DNA of 64,000 nucleotides from an uncultured Collinsella sp. (GTDB taxonomy: Bacteria > Actinomycetota > Coriobacteriia > Coriobacteriales > Coriobacteriaceae): the NCBI GenBank assembly GCA_902493515.1, contig CABUPE010000009.1, positions 1-64,000 on the forward strand, in the 5' to 3' direction. The translations under genes and the position numbers were made by a program. Below, in pieces: positions 1-7,775 of this stretch. A model generated the notes under the pieces. It was not told the DNA's origin and made no database searches. It saw only the letters and a list, made by a program, of their open reading frames with translations. The number at the start of each line of letters is the position of its first letter. The first letter of the stretch is position 1.

Positions 1-201
1 CTCATCCGGTCCGACCGGGCCGCGCGGCAAGGAGATATATTGCCAGACCGGAGGGGCGCCGTGGGACGTCAATTCCACTCTTCACAAGTCCTACACAACA
101 TATTGCTTTCTATAGGTAATAGAAAGACTGGTGTGGATCTTCCGCACGTATCAGATGATGACCCTTTGGTTCAGGAATATATAGAGGTCGGTCACCTGTA
201 A
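1..201 (+). other. Possible 3' end of a truncated reading frame; otherwise no gene seen
   Basis: The frame starting at base 1 is open for 66 codons and ends in TAA at 199-201. Its last part (DLPHVSDDDPLVQEYIEVGHL) looks protein-like, but the other two forward frames are also open for 90 bases or more, so this is weak. No family was recognised and no plus-strand terminator follows. The rest of bases 1-247 shows no gene. Confidence 0.2.
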
Positions 202-247
202 GTGTTTATCTACCCGCGCTTTTAGCAATGTAGACCAGCGCTTTCGA

Positions 248-287
248 TAAAAAAGAGGGAGCGCCGCGCACAACGCGACACTCCCCT
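248..287 (-). terminator. Terminator of the infC-rpmI-rplT operon
   Basis: Read on the minus strand, an AGGGGAG arm and a CTCCCT arm enclose a second CGCG/CGCG stem, and the hairpin is followed by TCTTTTTT. It lies about 20 bases past the rplT stop codon. This is the layout of an intrinsic terminator. Confidence 0.75.
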
Positions 288-306
288 AGCGATTCAAGAG
301 AACCTA

Positions 307-666
307 TTAGGCCTCGAGAGCCTTCTTGGCGATGGTAGCCAGCTCGTTGAAGGACTCGATGTCCTCGTAAGCCATCTGAGCCAGGACCTTGCGGTCGAGC
401 TCGATGCCGGCAACCTTCAGGCCGTGCATGAACTGAGAGTAAGAGATGTCGTTCAGACGAGCAGCAGCGTTGATACGAGTGATCCAGAGAGAACGGATCT
501 CGCGCTTCTTGTTGCGGCGATCACGATACTGATACTGCAGGGAGTGCTGGACCTGCTCTTTAGCATGCTTGTAAGTACGCGAAGCGGCACCGTAGTAACC
601 CTTCGCACGGTGCATAACGGTACGGCGCTTCTTCTTGGCGGCAACAGCGCGCTTAATACGTGCCAT
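307..666 (-). CDS. rplT: Ribosomal protein L20
   Basis: A 119-residue basic protein with the L20 N-terminus (MARIKRAVAAKKKRR) and the conserved SRTYKHA and SLWITRINAAAR segments, full length for the family. L20 binds 23S rRNA early in 50S assembly and in Firmicutes also represses its own operon by binding the mRNA leader. It is the last gene of infC-rpmI-rplT. The start ATG has AGGAG upstream in the minus-strand sequence. An attenuator-like hairpin in front of infC (1511-1544) fits L20 feedback control, though the L20-binding fold itself was not traced. Confidence 0.98.
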   Translation of the reverse strand: MARIKRAVAAKKKRRTVMHRAKGYYGAASRTYKHAKEQVQHSLQYQYRDRRNKKREIRSLWITRINAAARLNDISYSQFMHGLKVAGIELDRKVLAQMAYEDIESFNELATIAKKALEA

Positions 667-712
667 GTTCTATCAACTCCTAGACGGTAAAACGAAAAAC
701 GGGAACGCGAAC

Positions 713-904
713 TTAGGCGAGACGCGACTTGATGACCTTGCGGTCGGCAGCGGCGATCTCGGTCTCCTGACGGAAGCCACGCTTACGCTTGGTGGACTTC
801 TTGCTCAGGATGTGGCTCTTGAAAGCCTTGGCGCGCATAAGCTTGCCGGTACCAGTCTTGCGGAAACGCTTCTTGGTGCCGCTGTGGGACTTCATCTTAG
901 GCAT
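713..904 (-). CDS. rpmI: Ribosomal protein L35
   Basis: A 63-residue very basic protein beginning [14 protein letters not shown], the signature start of L35, and the usual length. It is a late-assembling 50S component. It sits between infC and rplT, the classical order, with short spacers of 32 and 46 bases. AAGGAG lies 8 bases before the ATG. Confidence 0.98.
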   Translation of the reverse strand: MPKMKSHSGTKKRFRKTGTGKLMRAKAFKSHILSKKSTKRKRGFRQETEIAAADRKVIKSRLA

Positions 905-936
905 GAAATACTCCTTAATCGGTTACAGAACACTAG

Positions 937-1491
937 TTACTTGGTATCGCTTGCCGCTTTATCCTCATCGAAGGCGCCCTTAATCGGGGCGAGCAGCATA
1001 AGCATGTTACGGCCTTCCATTTTAGGCTTGGACTCGACCGTAGCGTAAGGCTTGAGATCCTCGGCGAGACGCTCGAGAACGTTAAGGCCCTGCTCCGGGT
1101 GAGCCATCTCACGGCCGCGGAACATGATGGTGATCTTAACGCGTGCGCCCTTCTTGAGGAAACGCAGAACGTGGCCCTTCTTGGTCTCGTAGTCGCCAAC
1201 GTCGATCTTGGGTCGGAACTTCATTTCCTTGACCTCGACCTTGGACTGGTTCTTACGAGCAGCCTTGGCCTTCATGGCCTGCTGGTACTTGAACTTACCG
1301 TAGTCCATGACCTTGCAGACCGGCGGCTCCGCGTTGGGAGCGATCTCGACCAGGTCGAGACCCTGATCGTCGGCAACGCGCTGGGCATCGCGGATGGCGA
1401 ACAGGCCGAGCTGAGAGCCATCGACGCCAATCAAACGGCACGAAGATGCAGTAATCTCGTCGTTGATGCGGGTGTCATCAGACTTAGCTAT
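937..1491 (-). CDS. infC: Translation initiation factor IF-3, apparently with an AUA start
   Basis: IF-3 binds the 30S subunit, checks start-codon pairing and blocks early 50S joining. The N-domain (RINDEITASSCRLIGVDGSQLG) and the C-domain (KEMKFRPKIDVGDYETK, RGREMAHPEQG) are complete. The in-frame ATG at 1506 has no Shine-Dalgarno site upstream. Instead GGAGG (1500-1504) lies inside the codons that would follow it, and an AUA codon (1489-1491) sits 8 bases downstream of that GGAGG at ideal spacing. The protein would then begin at IAKSDDTRINDEI. Non-AUG starts (AUU, AUC, AUA) are a known infC autoregulation device. The longer 1506 start (189 residues) remains possible. Confidence 0.9.
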   Translation of the reverse strand: MAKSDDTRINDEITASSCRLIGVDGSQLGLFAIRDAQRVADDQGLDLVEIAPNAEPPVCKVMDYGKFKYQQAMKAKAARKNQSKVEVKEMKFRPKIDVGDYETKKGHVLRFLKKGARVKITIMFRGREMAHPEQGLNVLERLAEDLKPYATVESKPKMEGRNMLMLLAPIKGAFDEDKAASDTK

Positions 1492-1510
1492 TTTCCCTAC
1501 CTCCATTCAT

Positions 1511-1544
1511 AAAAAAATAACCCGGCGCTTCTCAGCAACCAGGT
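1511..1544 (-). promoter_or_regulatory. Attenuator-like hairpin in the infC leader
   Basis: On the minus strand, ACCTGG and CCGGGT pair around an inner GCT-GAGA-AGC stem-loop. The hairpin is followed by TA and seven U residues, ending a few bases before the infC Shine-Dalgarno site. This is an intrinsic terminator in a leader, the layout known for L20-controlled infC operons in Bacillus. A competing antiterminator and an L20-binding pseudoknot were not traced by eye. The leader (about 1512-1712) also holds a GGAACCC/GGGTTCC hairpin near 1625-1645. Confidence 0.65.
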
Positions 1545-1712
1545 CGTACACATAGACATCCTCGATTTGAGGAAGAGAATCTAATTTGTATGACCAGTCA
1601 GCTGCTCATTGGCGCCAAAAGGTGGGAACCCTCGGGTTCCTCTTTAGGGCATTGCAGGAACAACGCCTTGCGAATAATAACACGTACAGCGCGTTATCAC
1701 ATTACGTACACG

Positions 1713-1736
1713 AAAAAGGGGCCTTGACCCCCCTTG
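1713..1736 (-). terminator. Terminator downstream of tRNA-Leu
   Basis: Read on the minus strand, AAGGGG pairs with CCCCTT and the second arm runs into a U tract (TTTTT). It lies about 20 bases past the 3' end of the tRNA gene and separates it from the infC leader. Confidence 0.6.
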
Positions 1737-1754
1737 AACGCTCGCTTGCATGTA

Positions 1755-1841
1755 TGGTGCCCGAGGCGAGACTCGAACTCGCACGTTGTTGCCAACGGTG
1801 GATTTTGAGTCCACTGCGTCTGCCAATTCCGCCACTCGGGC
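1755..1841 (-). tRNA. tRNA-Leu (anticodon CAA)
   Basis: On the minus strand the gene begins GCCCGAG, pairs with CTCGGGC at its 3' end, and has an encoded A-CCA tail (CCA at 1755-1757). The anticodon arm GTGGA-CTCAAAA-TCCAC gives anticodon CAA, reading UUG. A GTTCGAGTC T arm and a long variable arm of class II type are visible. Total length with CCA is 87 bases, as expected for tRNA-Leu. Confidence 0.95.
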
Positions 1842-1880
1842 ACGCAATGCGTGAGTTAGTTTATCACAGCTTTCTACCGA

Positions 1881-3314
1881 TTAGTCCGAAAATGGAACTT
1901 CGAGCATTTCGAGGAGTTCGACCGTGCGGAGCATCTCGCGCTGACGGCATCCGCGACCGTCGACCGAAGCCTCACCCATCTGGTTATCGTAAGGGTCCTC
2001 GCGCATGCCGTCGAAAGAGGGCTCAAACTCTGCCTGGAATCGATTGTTGGCCACCATACGCCACGGGTCGAGATTGCCAAAGTAGTGACGGCGGCGCCAC
2101 TCCTCCCCCATCCTGCGAGCAGAAGATCCAAATGACACGTCGGCGTTGAGCCAACCGGTCTGCGGCGTATAGAACTCTGCCCAGTCGTGCGACCCCACCG
2201 AATCGGGCGCAACATACAGGCCGCTCTGCCAACGGGCAGGCACGCCCGCGATACGGCACATGGTGATAAACGTGAGCGCCATAACGCCGCAATCGCCGCG
2301 GAGCGAATGCGCACAGTCATCGGCAATAGATCCCAAAAGCAAGTACGGCGGCTGATAGCGATAGTCAATATACTGCGTCAGGTAATCATAGATAGCACGG
2401 GCGCGATCGAGCGGATCCTCGAGTCCGTCAACAACACCGGCCGTCAGCTGCAGCAGATACGGCGTGAATGCAATGTGCGGACGGTCCTCGGAAATATCCT
2501 CGGGCAGAGGCGCGTCCATACGCGGATGAACCGGAAGTGTGCCACCGTAGACATCACAATAAGCAGCATCGATGTGATAACGATAGGTCACCGAGAATGA
2601 GCGTTCACTCGAAGATGACCACGAGGCGGTACGCGCCGAAGCGCTCGCGGGAGCAACAGCACCCTCCGGCGTCATGTCGAGAATCTCGACCCGAGACTGC
2701 TGACGGCAGGCAGCCGCGACGGGAAGCCAAGCGCAAACGGTCTCCCCCTCCAGAGCGCCGGGGACAGACACGGACGCTTTAAGCGTAATGACGCGAGCCA
2801 ATCCGTTTTGCGACTCCATCTCCTTGAGCATCTCGTTGCGCAGTGCAATTCCATCCGTAGGATCGGGCCGCATGCCGGGGACCTCATTGGGATATACGCG
2901 AAGCGAATCGAGGAAGTTGTCGAGAACGAACAGCTCGCCATCGATAAAGCGCCAGTCAATACGCTTACGGTCAATCAGATCGTCAAACTGCTCCTTGGTA
3001 AACCCAGGCCACTCCTCGCGAATCATCGCAATAGCTCGATCGCGCGACACCGAAAAATGAAGCGGCGTCTCAAGCATGCGATACCGCTCGGCACGAACGC
3101 AGGCAGCAAGCGAGGGATCGGGGTCTTGGGCAAGTAGGCGGTCGCAAGCCTCAATAGCCTGCGAAAGATACCCCGCGTCCTTTAAACGCAGAATCTCGGG
3201 TGGCAAGCCAACATCTAGAAAACGGAAGTCATCATTGCAAACATCAACAGAGCAACCAACAGGACCCTCGTCAATAACCTTCCCATCCGAAGGCAGCACA
3301 TTAATAACAGCCAT
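1881..3314 (-). CDS. Transglutaminase-like domain protein
   Basis: About 477 residues, no signal peptide. The C-terminal half holds a transglutaminase-like papain-fold core: the cysteine in RGDCGVMALTFITMCRIAGVP, the histidine in SVGSHDWAEFY and the aspartate in GWLNADVSFG form the expected Cys-His-Asp triad. The N-terminal half is unassigned and contains a tetratricopeptide-like stretch. Such proteins are usually proteases or amidases of unknown substrate. The start at 3314 is preferred over 3350 because GGAG precedes it and nothing precedes the upstream ATG. It appears monocistronic between the tRNA and fba. Confidence 0.8.
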   Translation of the reverse strand: MAVINVLPSDGKVIDEGPVGCSVDVCNDDFRFLDVGLPPEILRLKDAGYLSQAIEACDRLLAQDPDPSLAACVRAERYRMLETPLHFSVSRDRAIAMIREEWPGFTKEQFDDLIDRKRIDWRFIDGELFVLDNFLDSLRVYPNEVPGMRPDPTDGIALRNEMLKEMESQNGLARVITLKASVSVPGALEGETVCAWLPVAAACRQQSRVEILDMTPEGAVAPASASARTASWSSSSERSFSVTYRYHIDAAYCDVYGGTLPVHPRMDAPLPEDISEDRPHIAFTPYLLQLTAGVVDGLEDPLDRARAIYDYLTQYIDYRYQPPYLLLGSIADDCAHSLRGDCGVMALTFITMCRIAGVPARWQSGLYVAPDSVGSHDWAEFYTPQTGWLNADVSFGSSARRMGEEWRRRHYFGNLDPWRMVANNRFQAEFEPSFDGMREDPYDNQMGEASVDGRGCRQREMLRTVELLEMLEVPFSD

Positions 3315-3454
3315 ACCAAACTCCAAGTCATTAGAACTCTTGAAGCCCATTGTAGCGAGATAAAAAAGAAAGCCCCAATAAAGGAACCCTCAACACCGCC
3401 GAACGGTAGTCAAAAAAATGAATTCAGCCCAGTAACCCTGCGGCGTTAAACGAA

Positions 3455-3546
3455 GGAAGCCCCGTCCCCCGGAACTGTTTCCTTAGCGCGACTTCTGGCG
3501 AAGCCAGGTGAGCGCAAAGGAAACAGTGTAGGGAGACGGGGCTTCC
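3455..3546 (-). terminator. Long hairpin downstream of fba
   Basis: The ends GGAAGCCCCGTC and GACGGGGCTTCC pair, and the match continues through CTGTTTCCTT/AAGGAAACAG and GCGC/GCGC to a short loop, about 40 base pairs with few mismatches. It starts 20 bases past the fba stop codon. The U tract is weak (TTCGTTT), so it may be an mRNA-stabilising 3' hairpin as well as, or instead of, a terminator. Confidence 0.55.
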
Positions 3547-3566
3547 GGCGGGAAGTTTAGCGACGC

Positions 3567-4433
3567 TTACGCCTTGTTGACGGAGCCAAACTCCTCCATG
3601 AGCTCCTTGGTGCGAGCAACGATGGCGTCGCGACCAGGCTTGAGGAGCTTGCGGGGGTCAAAGCCCTTGCCCTGCTGATCCTTGCCAGCCTCGATGTACT
3701 CGCGAACGCCCTTGGCGAAGACGAGCTGCAGGTCGGTGTTGACGTTGATCTTGGAGATACCCAGGGAGATGGCCTTCTTGATCTGATCCTCGGGGATGCC
3801 GGTGCCACCATGCAGAACGAGGGGCAGGTCGCCGGTCTCGGCCTTGATCTCGCCCAGACGCTCGAAGGAAAGGCCAGCCCAGTCGGCGGGGTACACGCCG
3901 TGGATGTTGCCGATACCGCAGGCGAGGAAGTCGACGCCCAGGTCAGCAATCTGCTTGCACTCAGCGGGATCAGCGAGCTCGCCGTTGGAGGTCACGCCGT
4001 CCTCGGTGCCGCCGATGCCGCCGACCTCGGCCTCGATGGACATGCCCTTGGAGTGGGCAAGCTCAACGAGCTCCTTGGTGCGGTCGAGGTTAAGCTGGAA
4101 GGTCTCCTCGTGAGAGCCGTCATACATGATGGACGTAAAGCCGGCCTCGATGCACTTGAAGCAGTCCTCGTAAGAACCGTGATCAAGGTGAAGGGCGACG
4201 GGAACGGTAACGCCCGTGGCCTCGACGGCAGCCTTGACCATGTCGGCGCAGACCTTGAAACCGCCCATCCACTTAGCGGCACCAGCGGTGCACTGAAGGA
4301 TCAGCGGAGACTTGGCCTCCTCGGCGGCCTGGAGAATAGCCAGGGTCCACTCGAGGTTGTTGGTGTTGAAGGCACCGAGACCGTACTTGCCGGCCTCGGC
4401 CTTCTTGAGCATGTCTGCTGCGTTGACGAGCAT
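3567..4433 (-). CDS. fba: Class II fructose-1,6-bisphosphate aldolase
   Basis: 288 residues beginning MLVNAADMLKKAEAG. It cleaves fructose-1,6-bisphosphate to dihydroxyacetone phosphate and glyceraldehyde-3-phosphate. Class II zinc-site features are clear: HLDHGS for the metal histidine and catalytic Asp, EAEVGGIGG, GIGNIHGVYP and LHGGTGIP for further ligand and phosphate positions. The open frame runs back to 4700, but AGGAGG sits just before the ATG at 4433 and family homology begins there, so the longer version is rejected. It is probably transcribed alone and strongly. A close tagatose-bisphosphate aldolase role cannot be excluded from sequence alone. Confidence 0.93.
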   Translation of the reverse strand: MLVNAADMLKKAEAGKYGLGAFNTNNLEWTLAILQAAEEAKSPLILQCTAGAAKWMGGFKVCADMVKAAVEATGVTVPVALHLDHGSYEDCFKCIEAGFTSIMYDGSHEETFQLNLDRTKELVELAHSKGMSIEAEVGGIGGTEDGVTSNGELADPAECKQIADLGVDFLACGIGNIHGVYPADWAGLSFERLGEIKAETGDLPLVLHGGTGIPEDQIKKAISLGISKINVNTDLQLVFAKGVREYIEAGKDQQGKGFDPRKLLKPGRDAIVARTKELMEEFGSVNKA

Positions 4434-4627
4434 AAAAGAAACCTCCTGTAAGGTTGCTCCGATAACGCCTGAGATTTTACCACGACATACCCGCGCATAA
4501 ACGTTCGTTTGTTCACGAATACCATCCGATTGGACATATTTTGACCGTTTGCCCCACAGAATCGACCCACTGGGGAAAATAGCTTGACGATTGAGCGGTC
4601 TTCGTGGTTCGAAAGACGGCTTCGAGC

Positions 4628-5311
4628 CTACATCTGCATAAACGGATTCTGCATAAGTTCGCGCGCCATCGTGGTCGAATCGCCATGGCCCGTCAAGCAA
4701 ACGGTATCGGGCGGAAGCGTCTTGGCAAGTTTGGAGAGCGAGCGCATAATCGCCGCCTCGTCACCGCCGGAAAGATCGGTACGACCGTGGCTGCCCGGGA
4801 AAAGCGTGTCGCCCACAAAGGCGATGTTCCCCTGCTCGGTCGCGGCGAACAGGACGATGCCGCCCGGCGTATGCCCCGGCGTCTCGATCACCTGCAGGCA
4901 GACGTCGCCCACCTCGATTGTATCGCCCTCGGCAAGCAAACGCGTCGGCTCACCCGGATCGGGCGTCTCGATACCCCACATGGTGCGCTGCTCCTCGATA
5001 TTTGCGCGAGGTACCTTCACGTCCTTAGCGCACAACTCATATAGCGCGCCGTCGCCAACAACAGCTCGAACCCCGGCGACCCCGCCAACATGGTCGGCAT
5101 GACCGTGCGTGCAGACAGAGCCGAGTACGCGCACCTCGGGATGCGCGGTGCGGATATGCTCCACAAGACGCTCGCCCTCCCACGCCGGATCGACGATTAA
5201 GCACTCGTCATTCGAAATCACGGCGTAACTGTTGGTCTGAATGGGGCCGTTGACGAGTGCCTCAATCGAAGCCGCACCTCGGGGTGTCAGGTCCAAAGTC
5301 ATCTCGCCCAT
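4628..5311 (-). CDS. MBL-fold metallo-hydrolase (glyoxalase II-like)
   Basis: About 227 residues with the metallo-beta-lactamase zinc motif HGHADHVGG, a second ligand histidine in ETPGHTPGG, an FVGDTLFPGS aspartate and LTGHGDSTT. It resembles the YcbL/GloB-like hydrolases, whose substrates are often thiol esters such as S-lactoylglutathione, but the substrate here is unknown. It lies just downstream of rel, as similar hydrolases do in the Firmicute recJ-apt-rel-dtd neighbourhood. The second ATG (5311) is favoured over 5317 because AAGGAGG is 8 bases before it and only 2 before the first. Confidence 0.85.
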   Translation of the reverse strand: MGEMTLDLTPRGAASIEALVNGPIQTNSYAVISNDECLIVDPAWEGERLVEHIRTAHPEVRVLGSVCTHGHADHVGGVAGVRAVVGDGALYELCAKDVKVPRANIEEQRTMWGIETPDPGEPTRLLAEGDTIEVGDVCLQVIETPGHTPGGIVLFAATEQGNIAFVGDTLFPGSHGRTDLSGGDEAAIMRSLSKLAKTLPPDTVCLTGHGDSTTMARELMQNPFMQM

Positions 5312-5328
5312 GCGCATACCCTCCTTCT

Positions 5329-5366
5329 AAAATACGTTCGAGGCACCAAACGATGCCTCGAACGTA
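5329..5366 (-). terminator. Terminator-like hairpin between rel and the MBL hydrolase
   Basis: A perfect 13-bp stem (TACGTTCGAGGCA at 5333-5345 with its complement at 5354-5366) has an 8-base loop and, on the minus strand, is followed by UUUU. It directly abuts the Shine-Dalgarno site of the MBL gene, leaving no room for a promoter after it. Confidence 0.75.
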
Positions 5367-5399
5367 ACCAATATCTATGATGCTAAGAGGCTCTCGCAC

Positions 5400-7760
5400 C
5401 TACACACGGCGCTTGAGCTGAGCTCCACCTTCGCCGGGCATAAGACGGCGCGCGTCATAGACCGAGTCAACACTGCTGATGGAAGCCAGCAGCGGATCCA
5501 GACCACTCGCGTCCGAGATCTCGACCATAAAGCGCAGGGTCGCAATACCCTCGCGGTTGGTCGAGGTGGCAGCGGAAAGGATATTGCCACCCGCATCGCC
5601 AATGGCAATGGTGACATCCTTGAGCAGGCCCATGCGATCCAGGCACTCGACCACGATCTCGACCTGGAAGAGGGTGTCGGCAGCGCCGTCCCACTCCACA
5701 TCGATCATGCGCTCGGGATGTTCCATAAGACCCTTGACGTTAGGGCAGTTGGCGCGATGCACCGAAACGCCACGACCGCGCGTGATGAAGCCGACGATGT
5801 CGTCGCCCGTCACGGGGTTGCAGCAATGAGCCAGACGGACCAGCAGGCCGCTGTTGCTCTCGCCCTTGACGATAATGCCGTTACTGGCGCTCTTGCCGCG
5901 CTTTTGCGGCTTGCGGTTGGAGCCGCGAGCGGGCTGCTTCACGACCTCGGCGATAGCCTCGGCCTTGGTGAGCTGTTCCTCGGGCTTGGGGTCCAAGATT
6001 TGCTCGACCTTATTGCCCACAGCGCGCGGGGCAACCTTGCCGGCGCCGACGGCGGCAAACAGGTCCTCGAGCTGCTTGAAGTTAAACTGCTCCGCCACGG
6101 CGTTGAGTGCACGCGTCGAACGCGGCGTAGAAATGCCATAGCCACGCTTACGCAGGTCCTTGGCCAGCATATCGCGACCGGCGGCAGCGTCGTCGTCCTT
6201 GGTCGCAGCGGCAAAATAGCGGCGGATCTTTGACTTGGCGGAAGGTGTCTTAACGATCTTGAGCCAATCGCGCGACGGCTTGGAACTCTTGTTAGTCAGG
6301 ATTTCAACGCGGTCGCCCGTCTTGATCTCGTGCGTGAGCGGGGCCACCGCACCGTTGATCTTAGCGCCGACACAGTGGTTGCCGACCTCGGTGTGAACGG
6401 CGTAGGCAAAGTCGAGCGGCGTGGAGCCGGCACGAAGCGCCATGACCTCGCCCTTGGGCGTAAAGACAAAAATCTCCTGGTCAAACAAGTCGACCTTCAG
6501 CGAGTGCAGATATTCCTTGGCGTCGGTAATCTCATCAGACGCAGCCCAATCGAGCGAATGTTTGAGCCAGTTAATCTGGTCGTCCAGACGCTGGGCATCA
6601 TTGGTCTTAGACGCAGACGATCCGCCCGACTTCTTATATAGCCAGTGGGCGGCAATGCCGTACTCGGCCTGCTCATGCATCTCGTAGGTTCGAATCTGAA
6701 TCTCGAGCGGGCGGGCCGTGGGGCCGATAACCGTCGTATGGAGCGACTGGTAGTTATTGACTTTGGGCATGGCGATATAGTCTTTAAAGCGACCGGGCAT
6801 GGGGTGCCACAGCGTATGCACCGCGCCGAGCGTGGAGTAGCAATCGCGCACCGAATGCGTGATGACGCGCAGTGCCACCAGGTCGTAGATCTCGGAGAAT
6901 TCCTTGCCCTTGCGCTTCATCTTTTGGTAGATGGACCAATAGTGCTTGGAGCGGCCGTTGATCTGGAAGCCCTCCAGGCCAATGCGGTTGAGTTCATCGG
7001 TGAGCGTCTTGATAGTCTCGGCCAGATAGCGCTCGCGAACCTCACGCGACTCTGCCACCATGCGCGCGATGCGCTGGTAGGCGTCGGGCTCCAGGTAAAA
7101 GAAGGACAGGTCCTCGAGTTCCCACTTGATAGAGCTCATGCCTAAGCGGTCGGCCAAGGGTGCGTACACGTCCATGGTCTCGCGCGCCTTAAACAGACGG
7201 CGGTCCTCGCGAAGGGCCGCCAACGTGCGCATGTTATGCAGGCGGTCGGCGAGTTTGACGATGATGACGCGAATGTCCTTGGACATGGCGAGGAACATCT
7301 TGCGCAGCGTGAGGGCCTGCTTCTCGTCCATGCTGTCGACTTCGATGTTGGTGAGCTTGGTCACGCCGTCGACGAGCTCTGCCACGGTTTCGCCAAACAG
7401 ACCCGAAACATCGGTAAGCGAGGTCTCGGTATCCTCGACGGTATCGTGCAACAGCGCGGCGCACACCACATCGCAGTCCATCTTGAGATCGGCCAAAATG
7501 ATGGCAACCTCGACGGGATGGTTAATGTACATCTCGCCCGAGCGGCGCTTTTGGTTGCAGTGTTTCTCGGCGGCAAAGCAGTAGGCCTGCTCAACCTTAG
7601 AAAAGTCGTCCTCATTCATATATTTGAGGCACAGGCGCTCCAGCTTGTCGTAGCTGTCTGCCATAATCTCGGGCGGCAGCTCATCGGCATGCTTATAGTG
7701 CTCCATCTCCGAAAACGGCTGGAGGGTGGAATCATGGGCGGTACGGGCTGCGGCATCCAT
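5400..7760 (-). CDS. rel: Bifunctional (p)ppGpp synthetase/hydrolase
   Basis: 786 residues, full length for the RelA/SpoT family. Domains in order: an HD hydrolase with HDTVEDT (105-111); a synthetase domain with YWSIYQKMKRKGKEF and YQSLHTTVIG; a TGS domain (IFVFTPKGEVMALRAGSTPLDFAYAVHTEVG); and a C-terminal ACT domain (LFQVEIVVECLDRMGLLKDV). Both catalytic cores look intact, so it should make and degrade the stringent-response alarmone. It starts 15 bases after the RecJ-helicase gene with a good GAAGGGGG site, so the two are probably co-transcribed. Confidence 0.96.
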   Translation of the reverse strand: MDAAARTAHDSTLQPFSEMEHYKHADELPPEIMADSYDKLERLCLKYMNEDDFSKVEQAYCFAAEKHCNQKRRSGEMYINHPVEVAIILADLKMDCDVVCAALLHDTVEDTETSLTDVSGLFGETVAELVDGVTKLTNIEVDSMDEKQALTLRKMFLAMSKDIRVIIVKLADRLHNMRTLAALREDRRLFKARETMDVYAPLADRLGMSSIKWELEDLSFFYLEPDAYQRIARMVAESREVRERYLAETIKTLTDELNRIGLEGFQINGRSKHYWSIYQKMKRKGKEFSEIYDLVALRVITHSVRDCYSTLGAVHTLWHPMPGRFKDYIAMPKVNNYQSLHTTVIGPTARPLEIQIRTYEMHEQAEYGIAAHWLYKKSGGSSASKTNDAQRLDDQINWLKHSLDWAASDEITDAKEYLHSLKVDLFDQEIFVFTPKGEVMALRAGSTPLDFAYAVHTEVGNHCVGAKINGAVAPLTHEIKTGDRVEILTNKSSKPSRDWLKIVKTPSAKSKIRRYFAAATKDDDAAAGRDMLAKDLRKRGYGISTPRSTRALNAVAEQFNFKQLEDLFAAVGAGKVAPRAVGNKVEQILDPKPEEQLTKAEAIAEVVKQPARGSNRKPQKRGKSASNGIIVKGESNSGLLVRLAHCCNPVTGDDIVGFITRGRGVSVHRANCPNVKGLMEHPERMIDVEWDGAADTLFQVEIVVECLDRMGLLKDVTIAIGDAGGNILSAATSTNREGIATLRFMVEISDASGLDPLLASISSVDSVYDARRLMPGEGGAQLKRRV

Positions 7761-7775
7761 CGAGGCCCCCTTCCC

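Noticed and set aside
1586..2149. Plus-strand frame of 187 codons over the tRNA-Leu gene
   Set aside because: It crosses the tRNA gene and the end of the transglutaminase-like gene in antisense, with no family match.
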